Positions 1 through 5,610 of a stretch of 6,567 nt of DNA are shown in pieces; position 1 is the stretch's first letter; each line of letters opens with the position of its first letter. The translations under genes were made by a program, and so were the position numbers. The notes under the pieces were generated by a model. That model did no database searches. It was not told the DNA's origin and worked only from the letters and a program-made list of their open reading frames with translations. The stretch is from Clostridia bacterium (lineage in GTDB: Bacteria > Bacillota > Clostridia > Oscillospirales > Acutalibacteraceae): contig JAFZOE010000122.1 in assembly GCA_017552845.1 (NCBI GenBank), positions 1 to 6,567 of the forward strand, given 5' to 3'.

Positions 1-733
1 AGTGAACATCCGCGCCGTCAACAAAGAAGCTGTCGAGTCCGAGATTCTCAAGCGATTCGGCTCTTTTGAATCCGCAATCCTCAAACGCCGCGGCAAAGGC
101 CTCGGCCATTTCGGGGCTTTTAAGGGTGATAATTCCCTCCTGGCGCAGCTCTTTCGCGGGCTCCTGCTGTCTGAGATGGCCGCGCTTGAAGCCGGTGCTC
201 CACCAGGTTTCTTCATAGGGCGTCTCAAGGCATTTTTTATAGTAGCCGTCGCCGACCTCGTCGTGATACATGACCGTCTTAATCTTCAGCCAGTCATCTT
301 CATCGGCGCAGTCATAGTGAGTGGTATATGAATCCTCTTCGTCTGTATGCTCTTTTGTATAAACTCCGACCTCGGAGCCGAAAAACAGCAAGCCGTATTG
401 CCCCTTCCAGAGCTGAACGAGCCAGTCGATTCCCTGATACTCAAAATGCACTCTGGCATAGTCGTATTCGAGCAGAACATTGGGCGCGATGAGATCATAG
501 ATGCGCGTATAACCATACTGCTTCTGCCAGGAATTCGGGCTGTCACAGTAATAATAATCCTGCTCGGAATTGTATTTGTAGCCGAGCACCGCGTTATCCT
601 CAAGATACTGATGCGCGGGATCGTCAAGCTGCGGAGAACTTTCCACCGCATAAGCGGTAACACAAGGCACATAGGCCAGCCCCAATACCAGCGCGAAGAT
701 AAGGGCGGTAAGTTTTTTTGAAATGTTTTTCAT
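1..733 (-). CDS. Secreted DUF4474-family protein, 3' end cut by window edge
   Basis: The ATG at 731-733 opens a minus-strand frame that stays open to the window's left edge (244 residues visible). Residues 1-29 form a classical signal peptide: a Lys-containing n-region (MKNISKK), a hydrophobic core and a likely AYA|VE cleavage site, so the protein is exported. From about residue 75 it resembles DUF4474, a domain of unknown function common in secreted proteins of gut Clostridia. The recognisable landmarks are DWLVQLWKGQYG at 103-114, FGSEVGVY at 118-125 and TWWSTGFKRG at 176-185. The last visible part, ITLKSPEMAEAFAAAFEDCGF, matches the helical end of that domain. No catalytic residues can be assigned and the function is unknown. 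The ribosome binding site is weak (GGGG seven bases before ATG), and no convincing promoter lies between it and the tRNA terminator upstream. The family call rests on remembered motifs, not a search. Confidence 0.82.
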   Translation of the reverse strand, partial: MKNISKKLTALIFALVLGLAYVPCVTAYAVESSPQLDDPAHQYLEDNAVLGYKYNSEQDYYYCDSPNSWQKQYGYTRIYDLIAPNVLLEYDYARVHFEYQGIDWLVQLWKGQYGLLFFGSEVGVYTKEHTDEEDSYTTHYDCADEDDWLKIKTVMYHDEVGDGYYKKCLETPYEETWWSTGFKRGHLRQQEPAKELRQEGIITLKSPEMAEAFAAAFEDCGFKRAESLENLGLDSFFVDGADVH

Positions 734-771
734 ATTATTACCCCGTTTTACAGAATATAAAACCATCTTAT

Positions 772-798
772 AAAAAAGCCTCGTTCCGGAGAACGAGG
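772..798 (-). terminator. Intrinsic terminator of the tRNA-Gly unit
   Basis: Read on the minus strand, a perfect 8-bp stem CCTCGTTC/GAACGAGG encloses a TCCG tetraloop and is followed by C and six T residues. It begins 6 nt after the encoded CCA of the tRNA. It should end the tRNA transcript and separates it from the DUF4474 gene. Confidence 0.93.
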
Positions 799-804
799 TC
801 TTTC

Positions 805-880
805 TGGAGCGGATGACGAGGCTCGAACTCGCTACCTCCACCTTGGCAAGGTGGCGCTCTACCAGATGAGCTACATCCGC
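805..880 (-). tRNA. tRNA-Gly (anticodon GCC)
   Basis: The minus strand gives a 76-nt cloverleaf. The acceptor stem is GCGGATG/CATCCGC, the D-arm contains GCTCATCTGGTAGAGC, and the anticodon stem CCACC/GGTGG carries loop TTGCCAA, so the anticodon is GCC. The T-arm contains the canonical GTTCGAG. The discriminator base is T and the 3' CCA is encoded in the DNA (complement of 805-807). The gene stands alone, with its own consensus promoter 14 nt upstream and a strong terminator directly downstream, so it is a monocistronic tRNA unit. Confidence 0.97.
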
Positions 881-893
881 AATTGCAAGGGAG

Positions 894-922
894 ATTATAA
901 CAGAGTATTTTTAAATTGTCAA
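894..922 (-). promoter_or_regulatory. Consensus sigma-A promoter for tRNA-Gly
   Basis: On the minus strand, -35 TTGACA (917-922) and -10 TATAAT (894-899) are both perfect matches to consensus and are separated by exactly 17 nt. The predicted start is near 887, leaving a leader of about 7 nt before the mature tRNA end at 880. This suits a strong stable-RNA promoter read by the sigma factor encoded at 1674-2762. Confidence 0.93.
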
Positions 923-939
923 GCAGAAATTTCAAAGCC

Positions 940-972
940 GCAAACAAAACGGCCGCCGTAAAGGCGACCGTT
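940..972 (-). terminator. Intrinsic terminator after the small secreted protein gene
   Basis: On the minus strand, AACGGTCGCC (963-972) pairs with GGCGGCCGTT (948-957) across a 5-nt loop. The 10-bp stem contains one G-U wobble and is followed by TTTTGTTT. It starts 17 nt after the stop codon of the 990-1529 gene and lies only 25 nt before the tRNA -35 box, so it insulates the tRNA unit from upstream transcription. Confidence 0.85.
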
Positions 973-989
973 CGTTTGGTTAATTGTCT

Positions 990-1529
990 TTATGCTGCTC
1001 TTTTCTTGGTGCAGACGTATGCTGCTGCGGCTGCTCCTGAAACAGCTGCGAAAGCAGCAATACCGGCTACGGAAGATGAACCTGTGTCTGAAGGAGCTTC
1101 AGCTACGGTCTCTTCAACTACGGTCTCTCTGTTGCCGGCGTAGAGATCCTTGATCTTCTGCTTAAGGCTTGTGATAAGACCTTTAACATAGGAAAGGATG
1201 TCGCTTGCAAGAGTAAAGGAGCCGATCTTTGCTTCGAGCTCATCAACAATACCGAGAACATTTGCTGCTTCACCGCCGGTAAAGCTTGCAATGAATTCCT
1301 TAATCTGGTTGATTATGCCCTCAATCTGAGCAAGGATGTCACCGCTGTTTGAGAAAACGCCGGTGATTTTGTCAAGGATGCCCTTGATAGTTGCGATAAG
1401 ATCGAAGTTTGTCGTTTCAACTACTTCATCTTCATTTGCAGGAGGAGTAGCATCGCCCTCCGCGAAAGCCATGGTGAAGGCTGAGAATGCCATTATAAGA
1501 GCAAGAACAAGTGCAAGTATCTTTTTCAT
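990..1529 (-). CDS. Small secreted, cell-surface-anchored protein with four amphipathic helical repeats
   Basis: This 179-residue protein was not recognised as a named family. Residues 1-23 are a clear signal peptide (MKKILALVLALIMAFSAF, likely cleavage AFA|EG), followed by an acidic, Pro/Glu-rich stretch to about 40. Residues 45-126 hold four degenerate copies of a 15-residue amphipathic segment with an invariant Gly (G50, G71, G93, G117) and aliphatic positions around it. A Glu/Val-rich linker leads to APSDTGSSS, an Ala-rich membrane segment (about 154-172) and the basic tail TKKRAA. That layout resembles an LPXTG-like sorting signal, so the protein probably ends up attached to the cell wall or membrane. 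It has its own near-consensus promoter, a ribosome binding site (AAAGGA, 10 nt before ATG) and a terminator, indicating independent and probably high expression. No catalytic motif is visible; a structural or surface-layer role is only a guess. Confidence 0.85.
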   Translation of the reverse strand: MKKILALVLALIMAFSAFTMAFAEGDATPPANEDEVVETTNFDLIATIKGILDKITGVFSNSGDILAQIEGIINQIKEFIASFTGGEAANVLGIVDELEAKIGSFTLASDILSYVKGLITSLKQKIKDLYAGNRETVVEETVAEAPSDTGSSSVAGIAAFAAVSGAAAAAYVCTKKRAA

Positions 1530-1559
1530 AGTAAATCAATCCTTTCATAATACTCCCGC

Positions 1560-1577
1560 GGCAGTGTTCCTTCTGCC
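1560..1577 (-). other. Possible 5'-UTR hairpin of the small secreted protein gene
   Basis: In the leader between the predicted transcription start (near 1583) and the ATG at 1529, GGCAG and CTGCC can form a 5-bp stem with an 8-nt loop. A competing pairing, GCGGCA with TGCCGC (1558-1563 and 1583-1588), spans the predicted start site, so it may not form fully in RNA. It could stabilise the message; no regulatory role is shown. Confidence 0.3.
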
Positions 1578-1589
1578 TTTGGTGCCGCT

Positions 1590-1618
1590 ATATTACCACT
1601 TAAGAAATATAAAGTCAA
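1590..1618 (-). promoter_or_regulatory. Sigma-A promoter for the small secreted protein gene
   Basis: On the minus strand, -35 TTGACT (1613-1618) and -10 TAATAT (1590-1595) are separated by 17 nt. Each box has one mismatch to consensus. The predicted start near 1583 gives a leader of roughly 54 nt before the ATG at 1527-1529. AT-rich sequence with dyads lies immediately upstream. Confidence 0.88.
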
Positions 1619-1626
1619 GAGAAATA

Positions 1627-1663
1627 TTACATAAATGTAACATTTATCAGACACATTTGATAA
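1627..1663. repeat. Overlapping AT-rich perfect inverted repeats between rpoD and the small gene
   Basis: Three perfect dyads overlap here: TTACAT-aa-ATGTAA (1627-1640), ATAAATG-taa-CATTTAT (1631-1647) and TTATCA-gacacatt-TGATAA (1644-1663). They sit 9 to 45 nt upstream of the -35 box of the small secreted protein gene, and 11 nt or more after the rpoD stop. As RNA they are too AT-rich, and lack a proper T tract, to be a convincing rpoD terminator. As DNA they could be a regulator site or an UP-like element. Confidence 0.5.
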
Positions 1664-1673
1664 TTTGCCTGAA

Positions 1674-2762
1674 TTATTCGAGATAATCCTTGAGCTTTTT
1701 GCTGCGGGAAGGATGGCGGAGCTTGCGCAGAGCTTTCGCCTCAATCTGACGGATACGCTCACGGGTGACGTTGAATTCGGCGCCGACTTCCTCGAGGGTA
1801 TGCGGATGACCTCCCTCAAGACCAAAGCGCAGACGGAGCACCTGAGCCTCTCTGGGCTGGAGGGTTTTGAGAACTTCATCGAGCTGCTCCTTGAGAAGCA
1901 TCATCGAAGCGGCATCCGCCGGAGCGGGAGCATCGTCATCGGGAATGAAATCGCCGAGGTGGGAATCCTCCTCCTCGCCTATCGGGGTTTCAAGCGAAAC
2001 GGGCTCCTGAGCGACTCTCATTATATCCCTGACCTTATCAACAGACATGCCGAGCTCCTTGGCAATCTCCTCTGCGGTCGGGTCTCTGCCGTTCTTATGA
2101 AGCAGCTGGCTGCTGGTCTTCTTGACCTTGTTGATGGTTTCAACCATGTGAACGGGAATTCTGATGGTTCTCGCCTGGTCGGCAATGGCTCTGGTGATTG
2201 CCTGCCTTATCCACCAGGTGGCATAGGTCGAGAATTTGAAGCCCTTGGTATAATCGAATTTATCAACTGCTTTGATGAGGCCGAGGTTGCCCTCCTGAAT
2301 TAGATCGAGGAACTGCATGCCTCTGCCGACATATCTCTTTGCAATTGAAACGACGAGACGCAGGTTTGCCTCCGCGAGACGCTGCTTTGCGCTCTTGTCA
2401 TCGGAAGCTATTCTGATTGCGAGCTCAATTTCCTCCTCGGGCGTGAGAAGCGGAACCTTGCCGATATCCTTGAGATAGACCTTAACGGGATCTTCGATAT
2501 TTACATTTTTCTCATCGACAACGCCCATCTCGGGAGTCTTCGGGGTATCGAGGTCAAAATCCTCAAAATCGCCACTCGCCATATCGTCGACTATTTCGAT
2601 ATTCTCGGCCTCGAGAGCCTCATAGAGCTTATCAAGCGCCTCAACCTCGATATTCAGGTCGAGCATCGCCTCGTCAATCTGCTGGGCGGTCAGCTTGCCG
2701 GTTGCCTTGCCTTTTTCAATGAGTTTCTTGAAGGGGTTGCCGTTTTTTTCGTTGTTTTCCAT
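1674..2762 (-). CDS. rpoD: RNA polymerase primary sigma factor RpoD/SigA
   Basis: This 362-residue protein is the housekeeping sigma-70 factor that directs RNA polymerase to -35/-10 promoters. A short acidic N-terminal part (1-88, region 1.1-like) precedes region 1.2 (DPVKVYLKDIGKVPLLTPEEE, 91-111). Region 2 follows (about 127-197, with NLRLVVSIAKRYVGRGMQF, then GFKFSTYATWWIRQAITRAI for -10 recognition and melting). Region 3 (about 200-270) and region 4 complete it; the -35-binding helix is NVTRERIRQIEAKALRKLRH at 331-350, ending in HPSRSKKLKDYLE. The start is ATG at 2760-2762 because it has a strong ribosome binding site (GGGAGGA) and matches the family N-terminus; earlier in-frame codons overlap dnaG. 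It lies 17 nt after dnaG, so the two are cotranscribed. No strong terminator follows. Confidence 0.98.
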   Translation of the reverse strand: MENNEKNGNPFKKLIEKGKATGKLTAQQIDEAMLDLNIEVEALDKLYEALEAENIEIVDDMASGDFEDFDLDTPKTPEMGVVDEKNVNIEDPVKVYLKDIGKVPLLTPEEEIELAIRIASDDKSAKQRLAEANLRLVVSIAKRYVGRGMQFLDLIQEGNLGLIKAVDKFDYTKGFKFSTYATWWIRQAITRAIADQARTIRIPVHMVETINKVKKTSSQLLHKNGRDPTAEEIAKELGMSVDKVRDIMRVAQEPVSLETPIGEEEDSHLGDFIPDDDAPAPADAASMMLLKEQLDEVLKTLQPREAQVLRLRFGLEGGHPHTLEEVGAEFNVTRERIRQIEAKALRKLRHPSRSKKLKDYLE

Positions 2763-2779
2763 TTTAATTTGTCCTCCCG

Positions 2780-4534
2780 TTATTTCATATTTTCGATAGC
2801 TTTCCGGAATTCTTCGTCTGTCATGTTTTTGACATCCTCGTCTCCGGGCGGCTGTGTTTTTTTGATAACCGCAATGCAGTCTCGGCATTCCTTTAGGGTA
2901 TTTGCGAGATTTGCCGCCTTCATTGCGATACGGCCTATTGTATCAAGCTCCTGAGGAGTGAAATCCTGAGTGAACATCGAAAGATCGGTGGAATATCCGC
3001 CGTCGATAAGCTCAATCAGATGCTTTATCACGCGCCTGTTGAATTCCGTCACGAAATCATCCGGCGAGAATTCATCCTTCAGCTGCCTGTAAAAATCGGG
3101 ATTTCTCATCAGCGAGGCAATCAGCGTTTCCTCCGCTTTCGCCGCTTCGAGATTTCCTTTCATTTCAGGGTTGCTCTTATCTTCAAAAGTCTTTTTTGAA
3201 GCGGTGTCGAGCTCTTTTTTTCGCTCGGTCTGCCGCTTTTTGAACTGCCTGAAAGTTGCAGATCTTATCTGCGTCATTATGGCATCCTTGCTGACCGAGA
3301 ATTCTTCGGCGAGGCGGGATGCGTAAATCTCTTTTTCAATAGGATTTGCGCCTGCCAGAATCTCAGCGGCGGCGGCGAGGTATTTCACTCTGCCGTCATC
3401 GGTAGCCGTATTGTGCTTTTCGAGCTCGGTTTTGAGTTTATACTCGATTTCATTATTTGCTCTGTTGAGCATCGCGAGAAACGCCTCTTTGCCCGACGAG
3501 CGGACTATCTCATCGGCGTCTTTGCCGCCCTCCATTAGCACGACCTTGATTTTAAGACCCGTCTTTCTCAGAATCGGCAGAGCCTTGTTTACCGCGTTTC
3601 TGCCCGCGCCGTCATTGTCATAACAGACATAGAGCTCGTCGGCATAGCGTGAGAGCAGATTCGCCTGATCGGGTGTGAAAGCCGTTCCGAGGCAAGCTAT
3701 CGCATGGGGAATGCCCGCCTGATGAAGCGCGATGGCATCCATATATCCCTCAACGAGAATCAGCCTTTTTCTGCCGTCAACCTCGGGAGCGTTCTTCGCG
3801 AAGTTCAGAGCGAACACTCCTTCGCCTTTTTTATATACCGGCGTGTCGGAGGTGTTGATATACTTGGGCTTTGAGTCATCCATCACCCTGCCGCCGAATG
3901 CGACGACGTTGCCTCTGAGATCGAGAATCGGAAACATGACTCTGTTTCTGAAACTGTCGTAGCATCCGCCTTTTTTCCCTTTGACGGCGAGGTTTGCAAG
4001 AATGAGCTCGCGGTCGTTGTAGCCGAGTGAATGCAGATGATTTCTGAGCGAATCCCAGCTGTCCGGTGCATAGCCGAGACCGAAATGGGTTATGGTCTTC
4101 TTGGTCAGTCCTCTTTTGAGAAAATAGTCGAGAGCCCTTTTATTCTCGGGCTTGTATAGCTGCGAATTGAAGAACTTTGCCGCCTCTCTGTTTGCGGAGA
4201 GGACTCTCATTCTGAGCTTTGCGGCGCTGTCATCGAAACCGTCATCCGGAAGAGGCAGATTGAATCTCGTCGCGAGTGATTTGACCGCCTCGACATAGTC
4301 GAGATTCTCCATCCTCATCACAAAGCTTATGACGTCGCCCGATGCCTGACAGCCGAAGCAATAGAAGGATTTCGTATCGGGAAATACCGTGAATGACGGC
4401 GTCTTTTCGCTGTGAAACGGGCAGAGCCCTTTAAGATTTTTGCCTGTCCGGCGAAGCGAAACATAGGAGGAAATCACTTCCTCAATATCCGCTCTGTCGT
4501 GCAGATTCTGTATATATTCCCTGCTGATGGCCGT
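2780..4534 (-). CDS. dnaG: DNA primase DnaG, apparently starting at ACG
   Basis: DnaG makes the RNA primers for chromosome replication on ssDNA with the DnaB helicase. From the ACG at 4532-4534 the protein has 584 residues, the usual family size. An N-terminal zinc domain shows ligands C38, H41, C59 and C62. The catalytic core includes FGGRVMDDSKPKYINTSDTP (about 213-232), and the TOPRIM metal motifs are EGYMD (262-266) and DND (306-308). A C-terminal helical helicase-binding region follows. The family N-terminus (REYIQNLHDRADIEEVISSY) lies in frame from 4519 downward, yet no ATG, GTG or TTG occurs between the in-frame TGA at 4535-4543 and the GTG at 4475-4477. ACG sits exactly where ATG is expected, followed by codons for AISREY and preceded by GGGAGTGAGG. 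Starting at the GTG would remove 19 conserved residues and give 565. Either an unusual start codon or a base error is possible. Stop TAA is 17 nt before rpoD. Confidence 0.93.
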   Translation of the reverse strand, partial: TAISREYIQNLHDRADIEEVISSYVSLRRTGKNLKGLCPFHSEKTPSFTVFPDTKSFYCFGCQASGDVISFVMRMENLDYVEAVKSLATRFNLPLPDDGFDDSAAKLRMRVLSANREAAKFFNSQLYKPENKRALDYFLKRGLTKKTITHFGLGYAPDSWDSLRNHLHSLGYNDRELILANLAVKGKKGGCYDSFRNRVMFPILDLRGNVVAFGGRVMDDSKPKYINTSDTPVYKKGEGVFALNFAKNAPEVDGRKRLILVEGYMDAIALHQAGIPHAIACLGTAFTPDQANLLSRYADELYVCYDNDGAGRNAVNKALPILRKTGLKIKVVLMEGGKDADEIVRSSGKEAFLAMLNRANNEIEYKLKTELEKHNTATDDGRVKYLAAAAEILAGANPIEKEIYASRLAEEFSVSKDAIMTQIRSATFRQFKKRQTERKKELDTASKKTFEDKSNPEMKGNLEAAKAEETLIASLMRNPDFYRQLKDEFSPDDFVTEFNRRVIKHLIELIDGGYSTDLSMFTQDFTPQELDTIGRIAMKAANLANTLKECRDCIAVIKKTQPPGDEDVKNMTDEEFRKAIENMK

Positions 4535-4538
4535 ATTT

Positions 4539-4548
4539 CCTCACTCCC
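4539..4548 (-). promoter_or_regulatory. Ribosome binding site supporting the ACG start of dnaG
   Basis: The minus strand reads GGGAGTGAGG, followed by AAAT and then ACG. GGGAG lies 9 nt and GAGG 4 nt before the ACG, so a ribosome would be placed at that codon. The later GTG at 4475-4477 has a GAGGAA directly against it, which is too close for good initiation. This site is the main local reason for placing the dnaG start at 4534. Confidence 0.7.
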
Positions 4549-4571
4549 TTCACCGAATTTTTCATTATTTA

Positions 4572-5600
4572 TCAATCGTCGTCGTCATCTTCGCGCTTCT
4601 TGATTGCAACGCCTGCAAGAATACCAGCGGCGGTGATGAATACTATTCCGCCGATAACGGCGATGCCAAAAATCAAGGTCGGGTCAAGCGGCTTTTTCTC
4701 CTCCTGCGGAGCGGGAGCCGTGATTATCTCGCGGGTCTCATATTCCTCATAGGGATTGAGCTCGGAATAATCCGTTGACGCCGATTCATCCGAAACATCG
4801 GTCTCCTTGCCTGAGGTAAAGAACTCCTCGTAGCCCGATGGCATCGGTGCTGTTGTGAATAAAGGCTTCGCGGGGGCGGCGGTGGTATCGGGATTTTTAT
4901 AGGTGGTATAGGCGACGCTGCTGTTATCCTTATAAGTGGATTCATTGGGAGCAGTCGTCTTATCCTTCTTTGTGGTTGAATCTGTCGTGTCATCCGCCTT
5001 CGAAGTCGTCTGCGCGGCGGGAGAGGTGGTCTCCGAATACCTTCCGTTTGCGGTCAGCACGAGTGCTCCCGTGTCGGCGTTCTTAAGCTCGGGGAAGGCA
5101 GAGCCGGTCAGCGCTCTCGGCGAATACACGGCATAGGAATCGGAAGGATATTTTGCAACTCTGTCAACCGCCGCCTTGCCGTCGGCAACCGTATCCTGCT
5201 CAAAGAGAACAAGCGAGCTCCTCGAAGCGCTCTTGACTATCGCCCATCTGCCTGTGGATGGAGAATAGACGATATCGCCCTGGGCAGGAGTGTTCGGAGT
5301 CTTGAAGGCATAGCCCTTTGTATTCATAACCGGGCCGTTTGCACCGGTCGAAATATTCAGGCCGTAGGCCTCCTTATAGAATCTTGTAACAAGTTCGGCA
5401 CTCGAATAACTTGAATTCTCCGCGCTGTAGAGGGAGTCAACGCCGAGATATGACGAGACGACAAACGGTTCGTCGCTCCCGACGGGGACTTTCTTTCCGC
5501 CGCCGACATCGGAATTCCAGCTCGCCGAAACGCTTATCACGCAGACGAAGACGAGGAACACCGCGAAGAGCGGTATAAGTGTTTTGATTATATTCTTCAT
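4572..5600 (-). CDS. Membrane-anchored extracellular protein with a degenerate CHAP/NlpC-like domain
   Basis: This 342-residue protein has a signal peptide (MKNIIKTLIPLFAVFLVFVC, likely cleavage VSA|SW near 26). Residues about 55-165 resemble the CHAP/NlpC-P60 papain-like fold: YSSAELVTRFYKEAYG (65-80) looks like the helix that normally carries the catalytic Cys, and PAQGDIVYSPSTGRWAIVK (105-123) like the strand pair that normally supplies the His. Here those positions read Ser67 and Arg118, so peptidase or amidase activity is probably lost. A Thr/Ser/Pro-rich spacer (about 188-300) should span the cell wall. One membrane helix (about 307-332) and a short cytoplasmic tail, KKREDDDDD, finish the protein. 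It starts 10 nt after the dgt-like gene, whose stop codon overlaps its ribosome binding site (GAGAGGTG), and ends 37 nt before dnaG, so it is inside that operon. Substrate and role are unknown; wall sensing or binding is inference. Confidence 0.85.
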   Translation of the reverse strand: MKNIIKTLIPLFAVFLVFVCVISVSASWNSDVGGGKKVPVGSDEPFVVSSYLGVDSLYSAENSSYSSAELVTRFYKEAYGLNISTGANGPVMNTKGYAFKTPNTPAQGDIVYSPSTGRWAIVKSASRSSLVLFEQDTVADGKAAVDRVAKYPSDSYAVYSPRALTGSAFPELKNADTGALVLTANGRYSETTSPAAQTTSKADDTTDSTTKKDKTTAPNESTYKDNSSVAYTTYKNPDTTAAPAKPLFTTAPMPSGYEEFFTSGKETDVSDESASTDYSELNPYEEYETREIITAPAPQEEKKPLDPTLIFGIAVIGGIVFITAAGILAGVAIKKREDDDDD

Positions 5601-5610
5601 TTTGCACCTC

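Noticed and set aside
286..721. Open frames on both strands of about 124-128 codons near the left edge
   Set aside because: Both overlap the DUF4474 coding sequence in other frames, and only the frame from 733 has a signal peptide and family motifs.
1627..1663. Dyads read as an rpoD intrinsic terminator
   Set aside because: The stems are almost all A-T pairs and are not followed by a run of T residues, so termination efficiency would be poor.
1526..1879. Minus-strand frame of 117 codons spanning the end of rpoD and the downstream intergenic region
   Set aside because: It overlaps rpoD region 4 in another frame and runs through the promoter and leader of the next gene; its composition is unlike a protein.
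1665..2303. Long plus-strand open frame of 212 codons opposite rpoD
   Set aside because: It lies fully antisense to the conserved sigma-70 regions 2-4, has no recognisable domain, and its openness follows from the codon use of rpoD.
2763..2888. Upstream in-frame extension of rpoD by 42 codons
   Set aside because: The extra sequence overlaps dnaG and does not resemble a sigma factor N-terminus. The ATG at 2760-2762 has a strong ribosome binding site and the expected MEN... start.
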